Positions 1 through 8,698 of a DNA stretch of 33,968 nt are shown here, piece by piece; the stretch's first letter is position 1, and the number at the start of each line of letters is the position of its first letter. Source of the DNA: Sedimentisphaerales bacterium (GTDB lineage: Bacteria > Planctomycetota > Phycisphaerae > Sedimentisphaerales > Anaerobacaceae); contig JAFGCD010000084.1 of the NCBI GenBank assembly GCA_016932835.1, forward strand, positions 1 to 33,968, in the 5' to 3' direction. The translations under genes and the position numbers were made by a program. The notes beneath the pieces are model-generated. The model did no database searches and had not been told where the DNA came from. It saw nothing but the letters and a program-made list of their open reading frames with translations.

Positions 1-283
1 ATCTACTAAAACGCCTTCTTCCTTCTCTTTCGAATTTCGCATTTCGTGCTTTGAGTTTCTATTACGGTAGGGTGTGCATGGCACACCGAAAAATCTCATC
101 CTCCCATTATCTCTGCCCCATCTGCGCTCTCAGCGCTCTCTCCGTAAGTCCCGGAAGGGACGCCCTATGCGGAGTCCTAAGGACGGCGGTTATTTCTTTT
201 CGTATTCGCTCTTTGCACTTTCAATCTTCATTTTCGAACTATCCCCATTCCCCAACTCTATTCCCATCGAAAGGAGATTCACC
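1..283. other. Intergenic leader with small perfect hairpins
   Basis: No gene is seen here. The stretch is pyrimidine-rich and holds three short perfect inverted repeats: GGTGTGC/GCACACC (71-87, 3-nt loop), GTCCC/GGGAC with a GGAA loop (148-161), and GTCC/GGAC (174-184). An open frame runs through from position 74 into the terminase, but its residues look non-coding, and a good ribosome binding site (AAGGAG, 271-276) lies just before the ATG at 284. The TTTCG-rich text at 27-50 resembles intergenic filler; whether it is a genomic repeat cannot be told from one window. Confidence 0.45.
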
Positions 284-1801
284 ATGAATGAATCGTCACA
301 GTCACCCGCAATCCAGACGCCCGGCGTCACCGCCAGAATCGAAATGATCTTCCGCTCACTCATGCGGACACAGCCGAGGACACGAGCAGACCTGAAAAAC
401 TACGTCAAGGCCTTTCTCGGTATCAAAATCCCCGACAGGCAAATCTGCCCCGACCACGACAGCCCCCTCGATTACCTCTGGCACAGCTACACCGCCGACT
501 TCCCGCACCTGCGCACAGCCGCCGACTGCATATCGCCCCAAGGCAATGCCGACGCAATCGTCTGGGCCAACCGCGCAGGCGGCAAGACAGAGCTCGCCGC
601 CATCGCAACCCTCCTCGACTGCACCTTCAAGCCGCACTGCCAGGTCCGAATCCTCGGCGGTTCAGGCGAGCAGTCCGGCAGAATGTACGAATACCTCACA
701 GCTTTCCTGAATAAGGGCCTCGAAGACCTGCTCAGCGGCCCGGCCCTGAAGAGCCGATGCCGATTCGACAACGGCTCGGCAGTCGAAGTCCTCACCCAGT
801 CGCCGACCAGCGTCCGAGGCCAGCACATCCAGAAGCTCCGATGCGACGAGGTCGAGCTTTTCGACGACAGCGTCTTCGCCGCCGCAAAGTTCACGACCCA
901 AAGCACCGGCAAACTCACAGCGGCAATGGAGCTCATCAGCACCATGCACCGCCCCTACGGCCTGATGCACAAGGCCGTCACAGACGCACGCCGGCTCGGA
1001 ACGCCCGTCTTCAAATGGTGCATGTTCGAAGTAATCGAAAAATGCGCCGGCAGAACCTGCTCGCAATGCCCACTCTGGCCCGACTGCCAAGGCAAGGCGA
1101 AAAAGGCCGACGGCTATCTCAAAATCGACGACTGCATAACCCAGATGCGCCGAGCCAGCAGGGCAGGATTCGAGGCCGAGATGCTCTGCGTAAGGCCGTC
1201 CCGCGAGAATGTCGTCTTCGCAGACTTCGACCCCGCCGTCCACGTCACGCCCATCGACTACAACCCCTCCCTGCCCCTCTACCGCTCTCTGGACTTCGGC
1301 TTCGTAAATCCCTTCGTCTGCCTCTGGATACAACTCGATGCCGACGGCAGGGTTCGCGTCATTGACGAATACCTCCGCAGCCGGGCGACCATCGAGACCC
1401 ACGCCGCCGAGATTAAGACCCGCACCCCGTGCCCCGAAGAAAAGGTCGCAGCAACATTCTGCGACCCCGCAGGCGCCGCCGCCAACGACGTCACCGGAAC
1501 AAGCGCAGTCCGCGAGCTCCGCGCATTGGGAATCGCCGCCCGGTCCAGGAGAAGCGGCATTCTCGAAGGAGTGGAGCTTATCCGCCGTGCAATCCGCTCC
1601 GGCGCCGGCCAAAGCTCCATACTCATTTCCCCCAACTGCCCGCGCCTCATAGAGGCCCTGCAATGCTACCACTACCCCGACGGCCCGGCTTCAGCCGAAA
1701 TGCCCCTGAAAGACGGTATCTACGATCACCCCATAGACGCACTGCGATACTTCTTCATTAACCACGCAAAACCCCAAAAAACCACCGCAAGATCATACTG
1801 A
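284..1801 (+). CDS. Phage-type terminase large subunit (ATPase plus nuclease)
   Basis: The 505-residue protein has the two-domain plan of a terminase large subunit, the motor and nuclease that packages phage DNA. The ATPase half shows a terminase-style Walker A (ANRAGGKT, 95-102) and a Walker B (LRCDEVELFDD, about 185-195). The RNase H-like nuclease half has acidic residues at D337 (SLDFGF), D361 (VIDEY), D394 (FCDPAG) and D481/D485 in DHPIDALRYF. A Cys4 cluster (C254, C259, C262, C268) lies between the halves. ATG 284 was chosen because AAGGAG precedes it by 7 bases. No portal, capsid, protease or small terminase gene is visible nearby, and base use matches the neighbours, so this looks like a domesticated or orphan copy rather than an active prophage. 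Confidence 0.87.
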   Translation: MNESSQSPAIQTPGVTARIEMIFRSLMRTQPRTRADLKNYVKAFLGIKIPDRQICPDHDSPLDYLWHSYTADFPHLRTAADCISPQGNADAIVWANRAGGKTELAAIATLLDCTFKPHCQVRILGGSGEQSGRMYEYLTAFLNKGLEDLLSGPALKSRCRFDNGSAVEVLTQSPTSVRGQHIQKLRCDEVELFDDSVFAAAKFTTQSTGKLTAAMELISTMHRPYGLMHKAVTDARRLGTPVFKWCMFEVIEKCAGRTCSQCPLWPDCQGKAKKADGYLKIDDCITQMRRASRAGFEAEMLCVRPSRENVVFADFDPAVHVTPIDYNPSLPLYRSLDFGFVNPFVCLWIQLDADGRVRVIDEYLRSRATIETHAAEIKTRTPCPEEKVAATFCDPAGAAANDVTGTSAVRELRALGIAARSRRSGILEGVELIRRAIRSGAGQSSILISPNCPRLIEALQCYHYPDGPASAEMPLKDGIYDHPIDALRYFFINHAKPQKTTARSY

Positions 1802-1822
1802 ATTGACCCCATGCGGTTTTCT

Positions 1823-1851
1823 TTGACTTTTCCGCAGAGCCGATGTACACT
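1823..1851 (+). promoter_or_regulatory. Putative sigma70-type promoter for the gene at 1900
   Basis: TTGACT (1823-1828), a 17-base spacer and TACACT (1846-1851) lie about 50 bases before the ATG at 1900. The -35 element falls within a short inverted repeat, TGCGG/CCGCA. ATGCGGTT also recurs on both sides of the promoter. Prediction by eye. Confidence 0.4.
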
Positions 1852-1899
1852 CTATGCGGTTGGAACTGTAACTGGAATTGATTTTGCAGCGGCCCGGCG

Positions 1900-2664
1900 A
1901 TGAACTACCTATTCAATACAGAACACATATCGCAGCACTTCGTAAAGTACGTCGTGCATGTCCACCCGCCCCTCGGCCCGGGCGAGGAGAAGGCCAAACT
2001 CCAGGACTACTGCAACGCCCTCATCGACCAGTCCCCCCAGGCCTTCGAGACGCTGCTCTCCGGCCCCAACCAGCTCCGCGTCCAGAAGGCCTTCATCCTG
2101 CCAGGCGGCAAACGAGTCGATATGCCGACATTCATCCTAACGCCGCAAGGCCCCCTGCTGACATTCCCGGAGAAACTCTATATCGACCAGCCAATAGACG
2201 TTGACCTGCCCGACAAGGACAGGATATTCCGAAAAGCCCTCGACGAGCTCACAACGAGGTTCTCGGACCGCGCCGTCCGCAGGGTCGGCGTCATTCACGA
2301 CTTCGTCTTCGACACCGGCAGATTCAACTCCCTCGAAATAATCTCAAGCAATCTCAAGCCCGAAATCTGGCGGGAAAGGCTTTCAAACCTCAATATTCAC
2401 CTCGAAATGCCCACCGAAGACAAAAACGTCAATATCGACATAAGGCCCACCCACGTAATGCATCGCCGCAGGCAGGGCCCCCAGGCCACGCCCGAGCAGT
2501 TCGATTCCGGCGCCCAGGGCCAATTCGGAGTAATGGTCGTCCTCGACATTAACAACCGCAAGATTTCAGGCGACCTGACAAAGCCCGAAGTCAACGACAT
2601 CCTCGCCTTCGCCGCTGACTACGTAACGGAGAGCCTGATTCCGCTCCTCAACAACGAGTACTGA
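1900..2664 (+). CDS. Conserved-looking hypothetical protein, 254 aa
   Basis: I do not recognise this protein. It is soluble, with no signal peptide or membrane segment, and mixes charged helices with beta-like stretches. The C-terminal part has a hydrophobic strand followed by an acidic helix (VMVVLDINNRKISGD, then DILAFAADYVTESLIPLL). That ending vaguely recalls the TIGR04255 family, but I see no shared motif strong enough to name it. The ATG is the first in-frame start after a TGA, and no clear ribosome binding site precedes it. Its codon pattern matches the real genes around it, and a promoter-like pair lies upstream. It sits between the terminase and ftsW with about 100 bases on each side, so its partners are unclear. 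Confidence 0.75.
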   Translation: MNYLFNTEHISQHFVKYVVHVHPPLGPGEEKAKLQDYCNALIDQSPQAFETLLSGPNQLRVQKAFILPGGKRVDMPTFILTPQGPLLTFPEKLYIDQPIDVDLPDKDRIFRKALDELTTRFSDRAVRRVGVIHDFVFDTGRFNSLEIISSNLKPEIWRERLSNLNIHLEMPTEDKNVNIDIRPTHVMHRRRQGPQATPEQFDSGAQGQFGVMVVLDINNRKISGDLTKPEVNDILAFAADYVTESLIPLLNNEY

Positions 2665-2711
2665 GCCCCGGTTCTCCTTGTCCCGCCTGAGCCTCCAAAG
2701 CACATTTTCTG

Positions 2712-2742
2712 CTGACATCGCCCTTGATAAGCCGAATATACT
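2712..2742 (+). promoter_or_regulatory. Weak promoter candidate for ftsW
   Basis: CTGACA (2712-2717) and TATACT (2737-2742) are separated by 19 bases, longer than ideal, about 55 bases before the presumed ftsW start. It is the best pair in this gap, but weak. Confidence 0.28.
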
Positions 2743-2795
2743 CTAATACGCGCGTTTTTTTCAAACGCCGCAAACAACCGGGCTTTCTGTGACTG

Positions 2796-4025
2796 TTGCT
2801 GGATCAAGTGCTTACAAACGCCAAGTACAACCAGGTCGCTAACTGTACCGCCGCCGTCGTCGTACTCCTGATGGCCATCGGTACGGTTTTCGTATTCAGC
2901 GCCAGTGCGGATATCGGCCGTGAGTTGAATCTGCACAAGTTCTACGACTACCCGGGCTTGCGCCAAATCCTCTTCTTTCCGGTCGCCTGTCTGGTGCTTT
3001 TCACCGCCGCCGCCTTCGACTATCGCAAACTCCGTCTGACAAACGGCTGGTTCAAATCGCCCCTGCCCTACCTGCTGCTCGTCAGCATAGCATTACTCAT
3101 TATTGTCCTGGTCCCCAGCGTCGGCGCCAGAATAAACAACGCCCGCCGATGGCTCCGCATAGCAGCAGGACCATTCAACGTCAGTTTTCAGCCATCAGAA
3201 CTGGCTAAATGGGTAATAATAGCCTTCCTCGCCGCGTCACTCGATGCCTTCGGCGCCGAGATAAGGCTGTTCTTCAAGAGGTTCCTGCCGATCTGCTGCG
3301 TCGTAGGACTCGTCGTAGGACTGATCGTAATAGAGGACGTCGGCACAGCGGCGCTGATCTCGCTGCTGGCCTTCCTTATGCTCGTCATCGCAGGGGCAAG
3401 GTGGTGGCATGTCCTCTCGCCCCTGCCGATCGCAGTGGCAGGATTCGTATATGTCCTGATACACTCCCCGGCGAGAATGGCAAGAATATCGGCATTCCTA
3501 AACCCTGAAAAATGGGCCGACTCCGTCGGCTACCAGGCAAACCAGTCGCTGACCGCCCTCGGCTCAGGCGGAATGCTCGGCAAGGGTCTCGGCGGCGGAA
3601 TATGCAAATACGGACACCTGCCAGAAGACACGACCGATTTCATCTTCGCAATAATCGGCGAGGAGCTCGGCTTTGTCGGAAATGCCGCAGTCATTCTGCT
3701 CTTCATCCTGTTCATGTGGCTCGGAATCCTCATCGTCGTGCGATGCAGGGACCGCTTCGGCCAACTGCTCGCAGGCGGAATCCTACTGGCAATCGGAATC
3801 CAGGCGGCACTGAATATCGGAGTCGTAACCGTCGTCCTGCCGACAAAAGGAATCCCGCTGCCCTTCGTAAGCGCGGGAGGAACCAGCATGCTGCTGTCGT
3901 CCGCGGCGGTCGGAATCCTGCTGAGCATCGCCCGCCAAACGCAGCCTAAATGCGCCGAAGCCGAGTTTGCCGGCGAACCGGCCGAGGCCAACTCCGCAAG
4001 ACAGAGAATACTGATCACCGCATAA
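2796..4025 (+). CDS. ftsW: FtsW/RodA-type peptidoglycan glycosyltransferase
   Basis: This polytopic membrane protein (409 aa, about ten transmembrane segments) belongs to the SEDS family, which polymerises lipid II into glycan strands at the septum or side wall. Family signatures are clear: NARRWLRI followed by FQPSELAKW, DTTDFIFAIIGEELGFVG, and PLPFVSAGGTSML near the C-terminus. The start is uncertain: TTG 2796 or GTG 2808, both upstream of the first membrane segment and both without a strong ribosome binding site; the ATG near 2869 would cut into that segment. FtsW is preferred over RodA because murG lies in the same orientation about 8 kb downstream, but sequence alone does not settle it. 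The downstream neighbour is convergent after 26 bases. Confidence 0.93.
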   Translation: MLDQVLTNAKYNQVANCTAAVVVLLMAIGTVFVFSASADIGRELNLHKFYDYPGLRQILFFPVACLVLFTAAAFDYRKLRLTNGWFKSPLPYLLLVSIALLIIVLVPSVGARINNARRWLRIAAGPFNVSFQPSELAKWVIIAFLAASLDAFGAEIRLFFKRFLPICCVVGLVVGLIVIEDVGTAALISLLAFLMLVIAGARWWHVLSPLPIAVAGFVYVLIHSPARMARISAFLNPEKWADSVGYQANQSLTALGSGGMLGKGLGGGICKYGHLPEDTTDFIFAIIGEELGFVGNAAVILLFILFMWLGILIVVRCRDRFGQLLAGGILLAIGIQAALNIGVVTVVLPTKGIPLPFVSAGGTSMLLSSAAVGILLSIARQTQPKCAEAEFAGEPAEANSARQRILITA

Positions 4026-4051
4026 GCCGACCCAGCTAACCGCCCGCAACT

Positions 4052-6547
4052 TTATTCGAGGTAAGCCCATTTGTTTTCGTCGTCCGGCGTGTACCAGAAA
4101 AGCCTCCAGTACTGCTGGTCCGTCTCGAAATAATCTATGGGTTTCTCGCCAGGCTTGTAGTCCGCATCGAGTATCCCGAACCGGATCATCTCTCTGATGT
4201 ACTGCCGGTTGGGCTGGAAGTCGGGCTGGCCGAACCGCGGAACCTCGTCGAGCTTGGCCTTAACCGCCCGAAGCGACGCCAAAAGAGACTGATAGTCCCC
4301 GTCGTCCGTGCCGGCAAACCTGTGCTCGCAGCTTTCCCACCCGCCGGCGGACTTCGCCAGAGGCCCAAGCAGAAGCGGCGAAAGCTCCGGACGCGAAGTA
4401 TTAAAGAGAATATGAGCGCTGAAACGGTAATCTTCCTCGCGGACGATTCGCTCGTGAGGCGCCAGGTTCTTCTCGCGTACATACCTGCCTCGCTCCTCGT
4501 TCGACAGGCCGTAAGGTATGGGCATAGCCTTGCCCCCGCCGGAGTGACATTTCCGGCACGTCCGATTCAAGACCGGCGAACTGAACGCCCCGTACGCCGC
4601 GCCCTGCCTGTGCTGCTCGGCCCCGTTGCGAAGGCCCGCGTATGTCCCCGCGTACGGCGCGCCGCTCTCAATCCACATCCAGACCGTCCGCCGCTGCTCG
4701 TCCGAGAGCTTCACCTCATGGTGCGACCCGTCGATTTTCTGCATCAGCCGGCTCGCAGACGAGCCGATAGTCCTGGGCTTCTGGTTGCCGTAGCCGTTGC
4801 GCCCGTCGGCCACCTGCCCTCTGGCGATAAGCATGTAATAGCTCAGCGACCAGGCAATGCCCAAATCTTCGGTCAGGACCACACGCCCTTTACGGTCCTG
4901 GTAGTTGTGGCACTTCACGCAGTGCTCGTTCAGTATCGGCTGGACGTGCCTGCGAAAATCGATTACGTCCGGCAGCGGATCGTAAGACCGTATCCTGCTC
5001 GGCGCCCGACGCATCGCCGCCAGACTGTTGCCTTGGACCGAAGCCGGACTCAGAGAGCGGTGCTCGTGACAGCCTATACAGCCGAGTGACTCGCCGGGCT
5101 GAACGTTCGTAAAGCTCTGCATCCGCTGCACGGACATATCGTTCGCGTCCAGAGCCACAAACAGGACAGGCCTGCCCGCAGGAACCTCGAAAAACGCCGA
5201 CCCGTCCTCTTCAACGGGCACGGTCCCGAGCACTCTTTCGAGTATGAATGTCCCCAGCCAGCTCGTCAGGTCCATCCCGCCGCTGAAATTCACCGGCTTG
5301 GGAAGAGGTTCGAGCAGCAGCAGCTTCTTGATCTCCCCTCGCTTGACGCCCTCCATATTCCGGCCTTCGTAAACATCGGCCAGAATCATCTGCCCCATCG
5401 CCATATCCTCGTCGGTCCTCTCGGCCATGATCTTCTGCCGCGGACGCCCAACCACCGGCGCCGGCTCGTGAATGTTCGCCGAGCCTTTGTAGGTCAGCAC
5501 GACCTCCAGCCTGCCGGAAACATCGCCCAGCAGCAATTGCTTGTGCGAGGCGACGATGAAATTCTCCGAATCAATCGGATATGGATCGTTGTATTCGCCT
5601 CTCGGAGTCACCCGCTTGTAGCCTCTCCTGTCGTCCGGGCCGTAACGCATCGAAATCACGCAGACATGCCCGAGGTGGTCCGTGCGGCCGTGACCGGGAG
5701 AGTCTATCGCAAGGACCTTCTCGCTGCCCGGTATCGCCTTGCCCTCAATATAGAGAGGATAGTGATGCTGGTTGCCGTAGAATGTCACCACGTCCGTCCC
5801 GTCCGGGTTCATCGCCCAGAGCTGGTGGTAGCCGACCTGCGAGCGGTCCAGGTATTCCCATCGAGTGTAGAGTATCCGCCCGTCGTTGAGAACCGCAGGC
5901 GTATTGTCGTGTTCGAGATTGTACGACAGAGGCTGAATATTGCCGCCCTGCCTGTCGCACTTGAAAAGCGTCCCGACCTGCGTCATCCAGCAGCCGACCC
6001 ACCTCTTGCTCCTCGTCGATACGAATACTATCTCGTCCGTCGGCAGGTATGTCGCCTCGATGTCGTCGTAGTCGCCGCCTGTCACCCGCCGAAGACCCGT
6101 CCCGTCCGACTGAATCTCGTACAGGCTGTAGTTGTCCTTACCCGCAGGGCGATGCGAAAAGAGAATCGTCTCGCCGTCGTAGTGAACCGCCGCGTCGCGA
6201 ACCCCACCGCCCCGCCCGTCGAACAGAACAGCCACTTCGCCCGTCTTAGTATCTAACACGTACAGCTTGCTCTCGTCGTCTGTGCCGTTGCCGGCGTAGG
6301 CCTTGTGATTCTCGTCGTCGCAGAAGTACCCGATATTCGCATACCAGTGCGGGTCGTCGTACCTCAGCCGCGTGACGAACACTACCCGTTCGACGCCTAA
6401 CTCCGACAGCCGTTTCGCAGCCTCGCCGGCCTCGAAATATCCCGCCGACCGAGCAGCCCCGGCGCATACGAAAGCCAAAACTAACGTCGCAAAAAATACG
6501 CCCCCGCGGCGACCAATCACAGTCTGTCCGTCCGGATGTCCTGCCAT
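4052..6547 (-). CDS. HzsA-like secreted triheme protein with beta-propeller
   Basis: An 831-residue exported protein. After a signal peptide (about residues 12-36) comes a propeller-like region of PD40/TolB type with repeats such as DGETILFS, TDEIVFVST and NDGRILYTRW. A cytochrome-like region follows with three heme sites, CIGCH (490-494), CVKCH (543-547) and CRKCH (664-668). This order resembles the family annotated as hydrazine synthase alpha subunit-like (HzsA-related). Most members come from non-anammox bacteria, and no HzsB/HzsC partner is visible, so hydrazine synthesis should not be assumed. The start was set at ATG 6547, which has GGAG six bases upstream; the frame extends upstream only into the promoter. 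ATG 6559 is the alternative. It is probably a periplasmic redox or binding protein. Confidence 0.85.
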   Translation of the reverse strand: MAGHPDGQTVIGRRGGVFFATLVLAFVCAGAARSAGYFEAGEAAKRLSELGVERVVFVTRLRYDDPHWYANIGYFCDDENHKAYAGNGTDDESKLYVLDTKTGEVAVLFDGRGGGVRDAAVHYDGETILFSHRPAGKDNYSLYEIQSDGTGLRRVTGGDYDDIEATYLPTDEIVFVSTRSKRWVGCWMTQVGTLFKCDRQGGNIQPLSYNLEHDNTPAVLNDGRILYTRWEYLDRSQVGYHQLWAMNPDGTDVVTFYGNQHHYPLYIEGKAIPGSEKVLAIDSPGHGRTDHLGHVCVISMRYGPDDRRGYKRVTPRGEYNDPYPIDSENFIVASHKQLLLGDVSGRLEVVLTYKGSANIHEPAPVVGRPRQKIMAERTDEDMAMGQMILADVYEGRNMEGVKRGEIKKLLLLEPLPKPVNFSGGMDLTSWLGTFILERVLGTVPVEEDGSAFFEVPAGRPVLFVALDANDMSVQRMQSFTNVQPGESLGCIGCHEHRSLSPASVQGNSLAAMRRAPSRIRSYDPLPDVIDFRRHVQPILNEHCVKCHNYQDRKGRVVLTEDLGIAWSLSYYMLIARGQVADGRNGYGNQKPRTIGSSASRLMQKIDGSHHEVKLSDEQRRTVWMWIESGAPYAGTYAGLRNGAEQHRQGAAYGAFSSPVLNRTCRKCHSGGGKAMPIPYGLSNEERGRYVREKNLAPHERIVREEDYRFSAHILFNTSRPELSPLLLGPLAKSAGGWESCEHRFAGTDDGDYQSLLASLRAVKAKLDEVPRFGQPDFQPNRQYIREMIRFGILDADYKPGEKPIDYFETDQQYWRLFWYTPDDENKWAYLE

Positions 6548-6608
6548 AGCATTCTCCATTACCGCCGCATTCGGCGAATATCGCCCGCACGGCAAATCAA
6601 GCAATCCG

Positions 6609-6637
6609 ATAATACCACATACCCCCGCTGTTGTCAA
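6609..6637 (-). promoter_or_regulatory. Strong sigma70-type promoter for the HzsA-like gene
   Basis: Read on the minus strand, TTGACA (6637-6632) and TATTAT (6614-6609) are separated by exactly 17 bases, giving transcription from about 6602 and a leader of about 55 bases to ATG 6547. It also argues against any start upstream of the signal peptide. Confidence 0.65.
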
Positions 6638-6725
6638 TGTCCGTCGCCGCCTGACAAATACCCCTACAATCGCCGGTGATTCAAATGCACGAAAAATAAT
6701 GACATGAAACTTTTCCGGTTTTGGG

Positions 6726-6761
6726 TTGCCTTTTCACAAATGAGTCACGTATAATCGTGAC
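6726..6761 (+). promoter_or_regulatory. Promoter with the -10 box inside a perfect palindrome
   Basis: TTGCCT (6726-6731), an 18-base spacer and a consensus TATAAT (6750-6755) precede the zinc-ribbon/SPFH operon. The TATAAT is flanked by the exact inverted repeat GTCACG (6744-6749) and CGTGAC (6756-6761), the geometry of an operator covering the -10 region. The transcript would carry a leader of about 160 bases before ATG 6923. No riboswitch was recognised in it. Confidence 0.6.
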
Positions 6762-6922
6762 GTTCATGCGATTGTAAATCTCTGACGGCCAACGCGAGGA
6801 TTGGTCGAGCCTGTGGATCTTCACGGCGATCCTGTAATGCGGCGCCGCCGTTGCAGGAATCTTAGAATGTATATTTCGGGCCGGACTCGAGTAATGTGGG
6901 GACTTATAAGGAGTACTGACTA

Positions 6923-8011
6923 ATGGCTATAGCGTTCAAGTGCCCCAGTTGCGGGCAGGCGTATTCGGTGCCGGAGGCCAACGCCGGCAAGAAGGCAAAA
7001 TGCAAGGCCTGTGGAAACGCCCTCGTCATCCCGGCGGCGGCAGCAGCCGCAGCGCCTCCGCCTAAACAAAAAACGCCCGCACCAAAAACGCCCGGCGACC
7101 GAAGCGCTATGGAAGAAACCTTCCGGCAGGTAGGCAAAGTCGCCGCGGGCCAAACCCCCACAGAGACCGCCCCGGCCCAGGCCGCACCGCCCCCGGCCCC
7201 GCGGGCCGCGGCACTGCAGGCAATGAAATGCGCCAGTTGCGGAGGACGCGTCGAGTTCAAGTCGGGACAAGGAGCGTTCCAGTGCAAGTTCTGCGGCTCA
7301 CAGTACAACGCCACCACAAACGAAGCCGGTAAGGCCGTCGTCCAGACAATAATGCTCCGAGAGCTTAAACAGAGCGTGGACCGCGTCGATGGCGAGCTGC
7401 GGGCCGAACGACTCCAGAAAAAAGCCGCAAGCGTACAGGACCAGCTCGACTTCAAATATGTCGAGTTCTTCCACAGCCTGCCGCGAAAGGCCGGAAGCGC
7501 GGCATTCATCCTCTGGATAATCGGCGCCATAATGGTCTTCGCAGGATTCGACAAGGGATTCTCACTGATTATCGTAGGACTGGCGCTGATCGGCGCCGGA
7601 GTAGGCGGATTCATGTGGTTCAAACAGGCCGACAAGGCCTACAAACAAGAAGCCGCGGAAATGCAGCGAGAAAAACTCGACCCGATATACGACCAGTTGC
7701 GAAAAGTCGGCGCCGTCCTCGAAGGAGGCAACGTCTCCCTCGGCTACACCGAATCCACGTCCACCCCCCAGAGGTACTGCGTCAACTGCCACCAGAACGT
7801 AACGCCCGACAAGGGAAAGGGCGGCGCCAGCGCCCTGACCGGAGTCAATTTCTTCCTGACGGTGGTGACATGCGGAATGTGGCTGCCGGCGTGGATACTG
7901 ATAGGACTGCTCACAAAAGGAAGCAGCGCCGCACGACGAGCAGCATCAAAGGGAAAGTGCCCGATGTGCGCCGGAACTCCGCTGTTCCCGGCTCGAATCG
8001 TGAATGTATAA
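6923..8011 (+). CDS. Zinc-ribbon membrane protein (YdjG-like)
   Basis: A 362-residue protein with six CxxC elements: CPSC (7-10) and CKAC (27-30) form an MJ0042-type ribbon, CASC (103-106) and CKFC (121-124) a second, and CVNC (286-289) with CPMC (346-349) probably a third. Ala/Pro-rich linker fills 36-95. Hydrophobic segments at about 190-208, 212-232 and 306-330 indicate membrane anchoring, with a charged helical region (about 140-185) before them. AAGGAG lies nine bases before the ATG. It is the first gene of an operon ending in an SPFH protein. By analogy with the pspA-ydjGHI locus of Bacillus, where a zinc-ribbon membrane protein and a second membrane protein position an SPFH protein, it may scaffold a membrane-stress complex; this is inference from layout. 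Confidence 0.8.
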   Translation: MAIAFKCPSCGQAYSVPEANAGKKAKCKACGNALVIPAAAAAAAPPPKQKTPAPKTPGDRSAMEETFRQVGKVAAGQTPTETAPAQAAPPPAPRAAALQAMKCASCGGRVEFKSGQGAFQCKFCGSQYNATTNEAGKAVVQTIMLRELKQSVDRVDGELRAERLQKKAASVQDQLDFKYVEFFHSLPRKAGSAAFILWIIGAIMVFAGFDKGFSLIIVGLALIGAGVGGFMWFKQADKAYKQEAAEMQREKLDPIYDQLRKVGAVLEGGNVSLGYTESTSTPQRYCVNCHQNVTPDKGKGGASALTGVNFFLTVVTCGMWLPAWILIGLLTKGSSAARRAASKGKCPMCAGTPLFPARIVNV

Positions 8012-8128
8012 TAATCGAATGATAAGCTCCGCGGCACGACGCGGCGAAAAAAGATAAGTCTGAAAATAAGAAAAATGCCCTTGGCCGGGCCAAACGCCGA
8101 CCGGACGCCAGAATTGGAAACATGACTG

Positions 8129-8683
8129 ATGAACCGCCAACCGACAGAACTCGATGAACCCGAACATTCGGTGAAACGATTCCTGTTGTCGCATCACCCC
8201 CCGCGGCACATTCATCGAACGATTCGACTGCGCTGCGGGAACAGCGAATATCGAATCTGCGCCAGATGTCTGGGCCTTGTATCGGGAATGATCGCGGCGG
8301 GCCTGCTGTCGGCGGCCGGCCTGCATTTCAATGCCGACGGAATCTTCGGGCGGGCCCTGCTGCCGGCCATGACACTGCCAGCAATCGTCGATTTCGCCAG
8401 CCAGCTTACCCGAAAACGCGAATCAACCAACTTGCGAAGACTCCTTACAGGAGCCCTGTTTGGAGCCGCCCTGGCATTGTCAATACATCGAGTCTCGCAG
8501 GGACAATGGGCCGACGCATCGACGATCGTGCTTCTCGTCGCGGCGTTCTTCGTCTGGACCGTATCGTCGCGACGAAGACTCGCCGGAATGCTGCGGCACC
8601 TCCGCCTATATGCGGAATATTACGAGCGATGTCGAGCCGACGATGCTCGACGAGCAGCAAACAGAAGGACAATTAAGGTCTGA
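8129..8683 (+). CDS. DUF2085-family membrane protein
   Basis: A small membrane protein of 184 aa. An N-terminal segment with histidines (LLSHHPPRHIH) and cysteines (C36, then CARC at 44-47, in CARCLGLVSG) precedes hydrophobic segments at about 48-62, 75-90, 105-120 and 130-147. The sequence PAIVDFASQLTRKRESTN followed by RRLLTGALFGA matches the DUF2085 pattern, whose function is unknown; the conserved Cys/His residues hint at metal binding. It lies 117 bases after the zinc-ribbon gene and 15 bases before the next gene, so it belongs to the operon. A ribosome binding site is not obvious. Confidence 0.75.
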   Translation: MNRQPTELDEPEHSVKRFLLSHHPPRHIHRTIRLRCGNSEYRICARCLGLVSGMIAAGLLSAAGLHFNADGIFGRALLPAMTLPAIVDFASQLTRKRESTNLRRLLTGALFGAALALSIHRVSQGQWADASTIVLLVAAFFVWTVSSRRRLAGMLRHLRLYAEYYERCRADDARRAANRRTIKV

Positions 8684-8698
8684 AGAATAAGGAGAACT

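Noticed and set aside
662..1672. A long open frame on the minus strand (336 codons) inside the terminase gene
   Set aside because: It mirrors the C-ending codons of the plus-strand gene, whose motifs are unmistakable. Its product is low-complexity and lacks start signals.
1..2664. An active prophage, suggested by the terminase
   Set aside because: No other phage gene, integrase or attachment site is visible, and the next genes are chromosomal.
1900..2664. Naming the 254-residue protein as TIGR04255 family
   Set aside because: The likeness is limited to the general layout of the C-terminal part, with no defining motif.
4052..6547. Anammox metabolism, suggested by the HzsA resemblance
   Set aside because: One HzsA-like protein does not show hydrazine synthesis. 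No partner subunits are present, and the family occurs in many heterotrophs.
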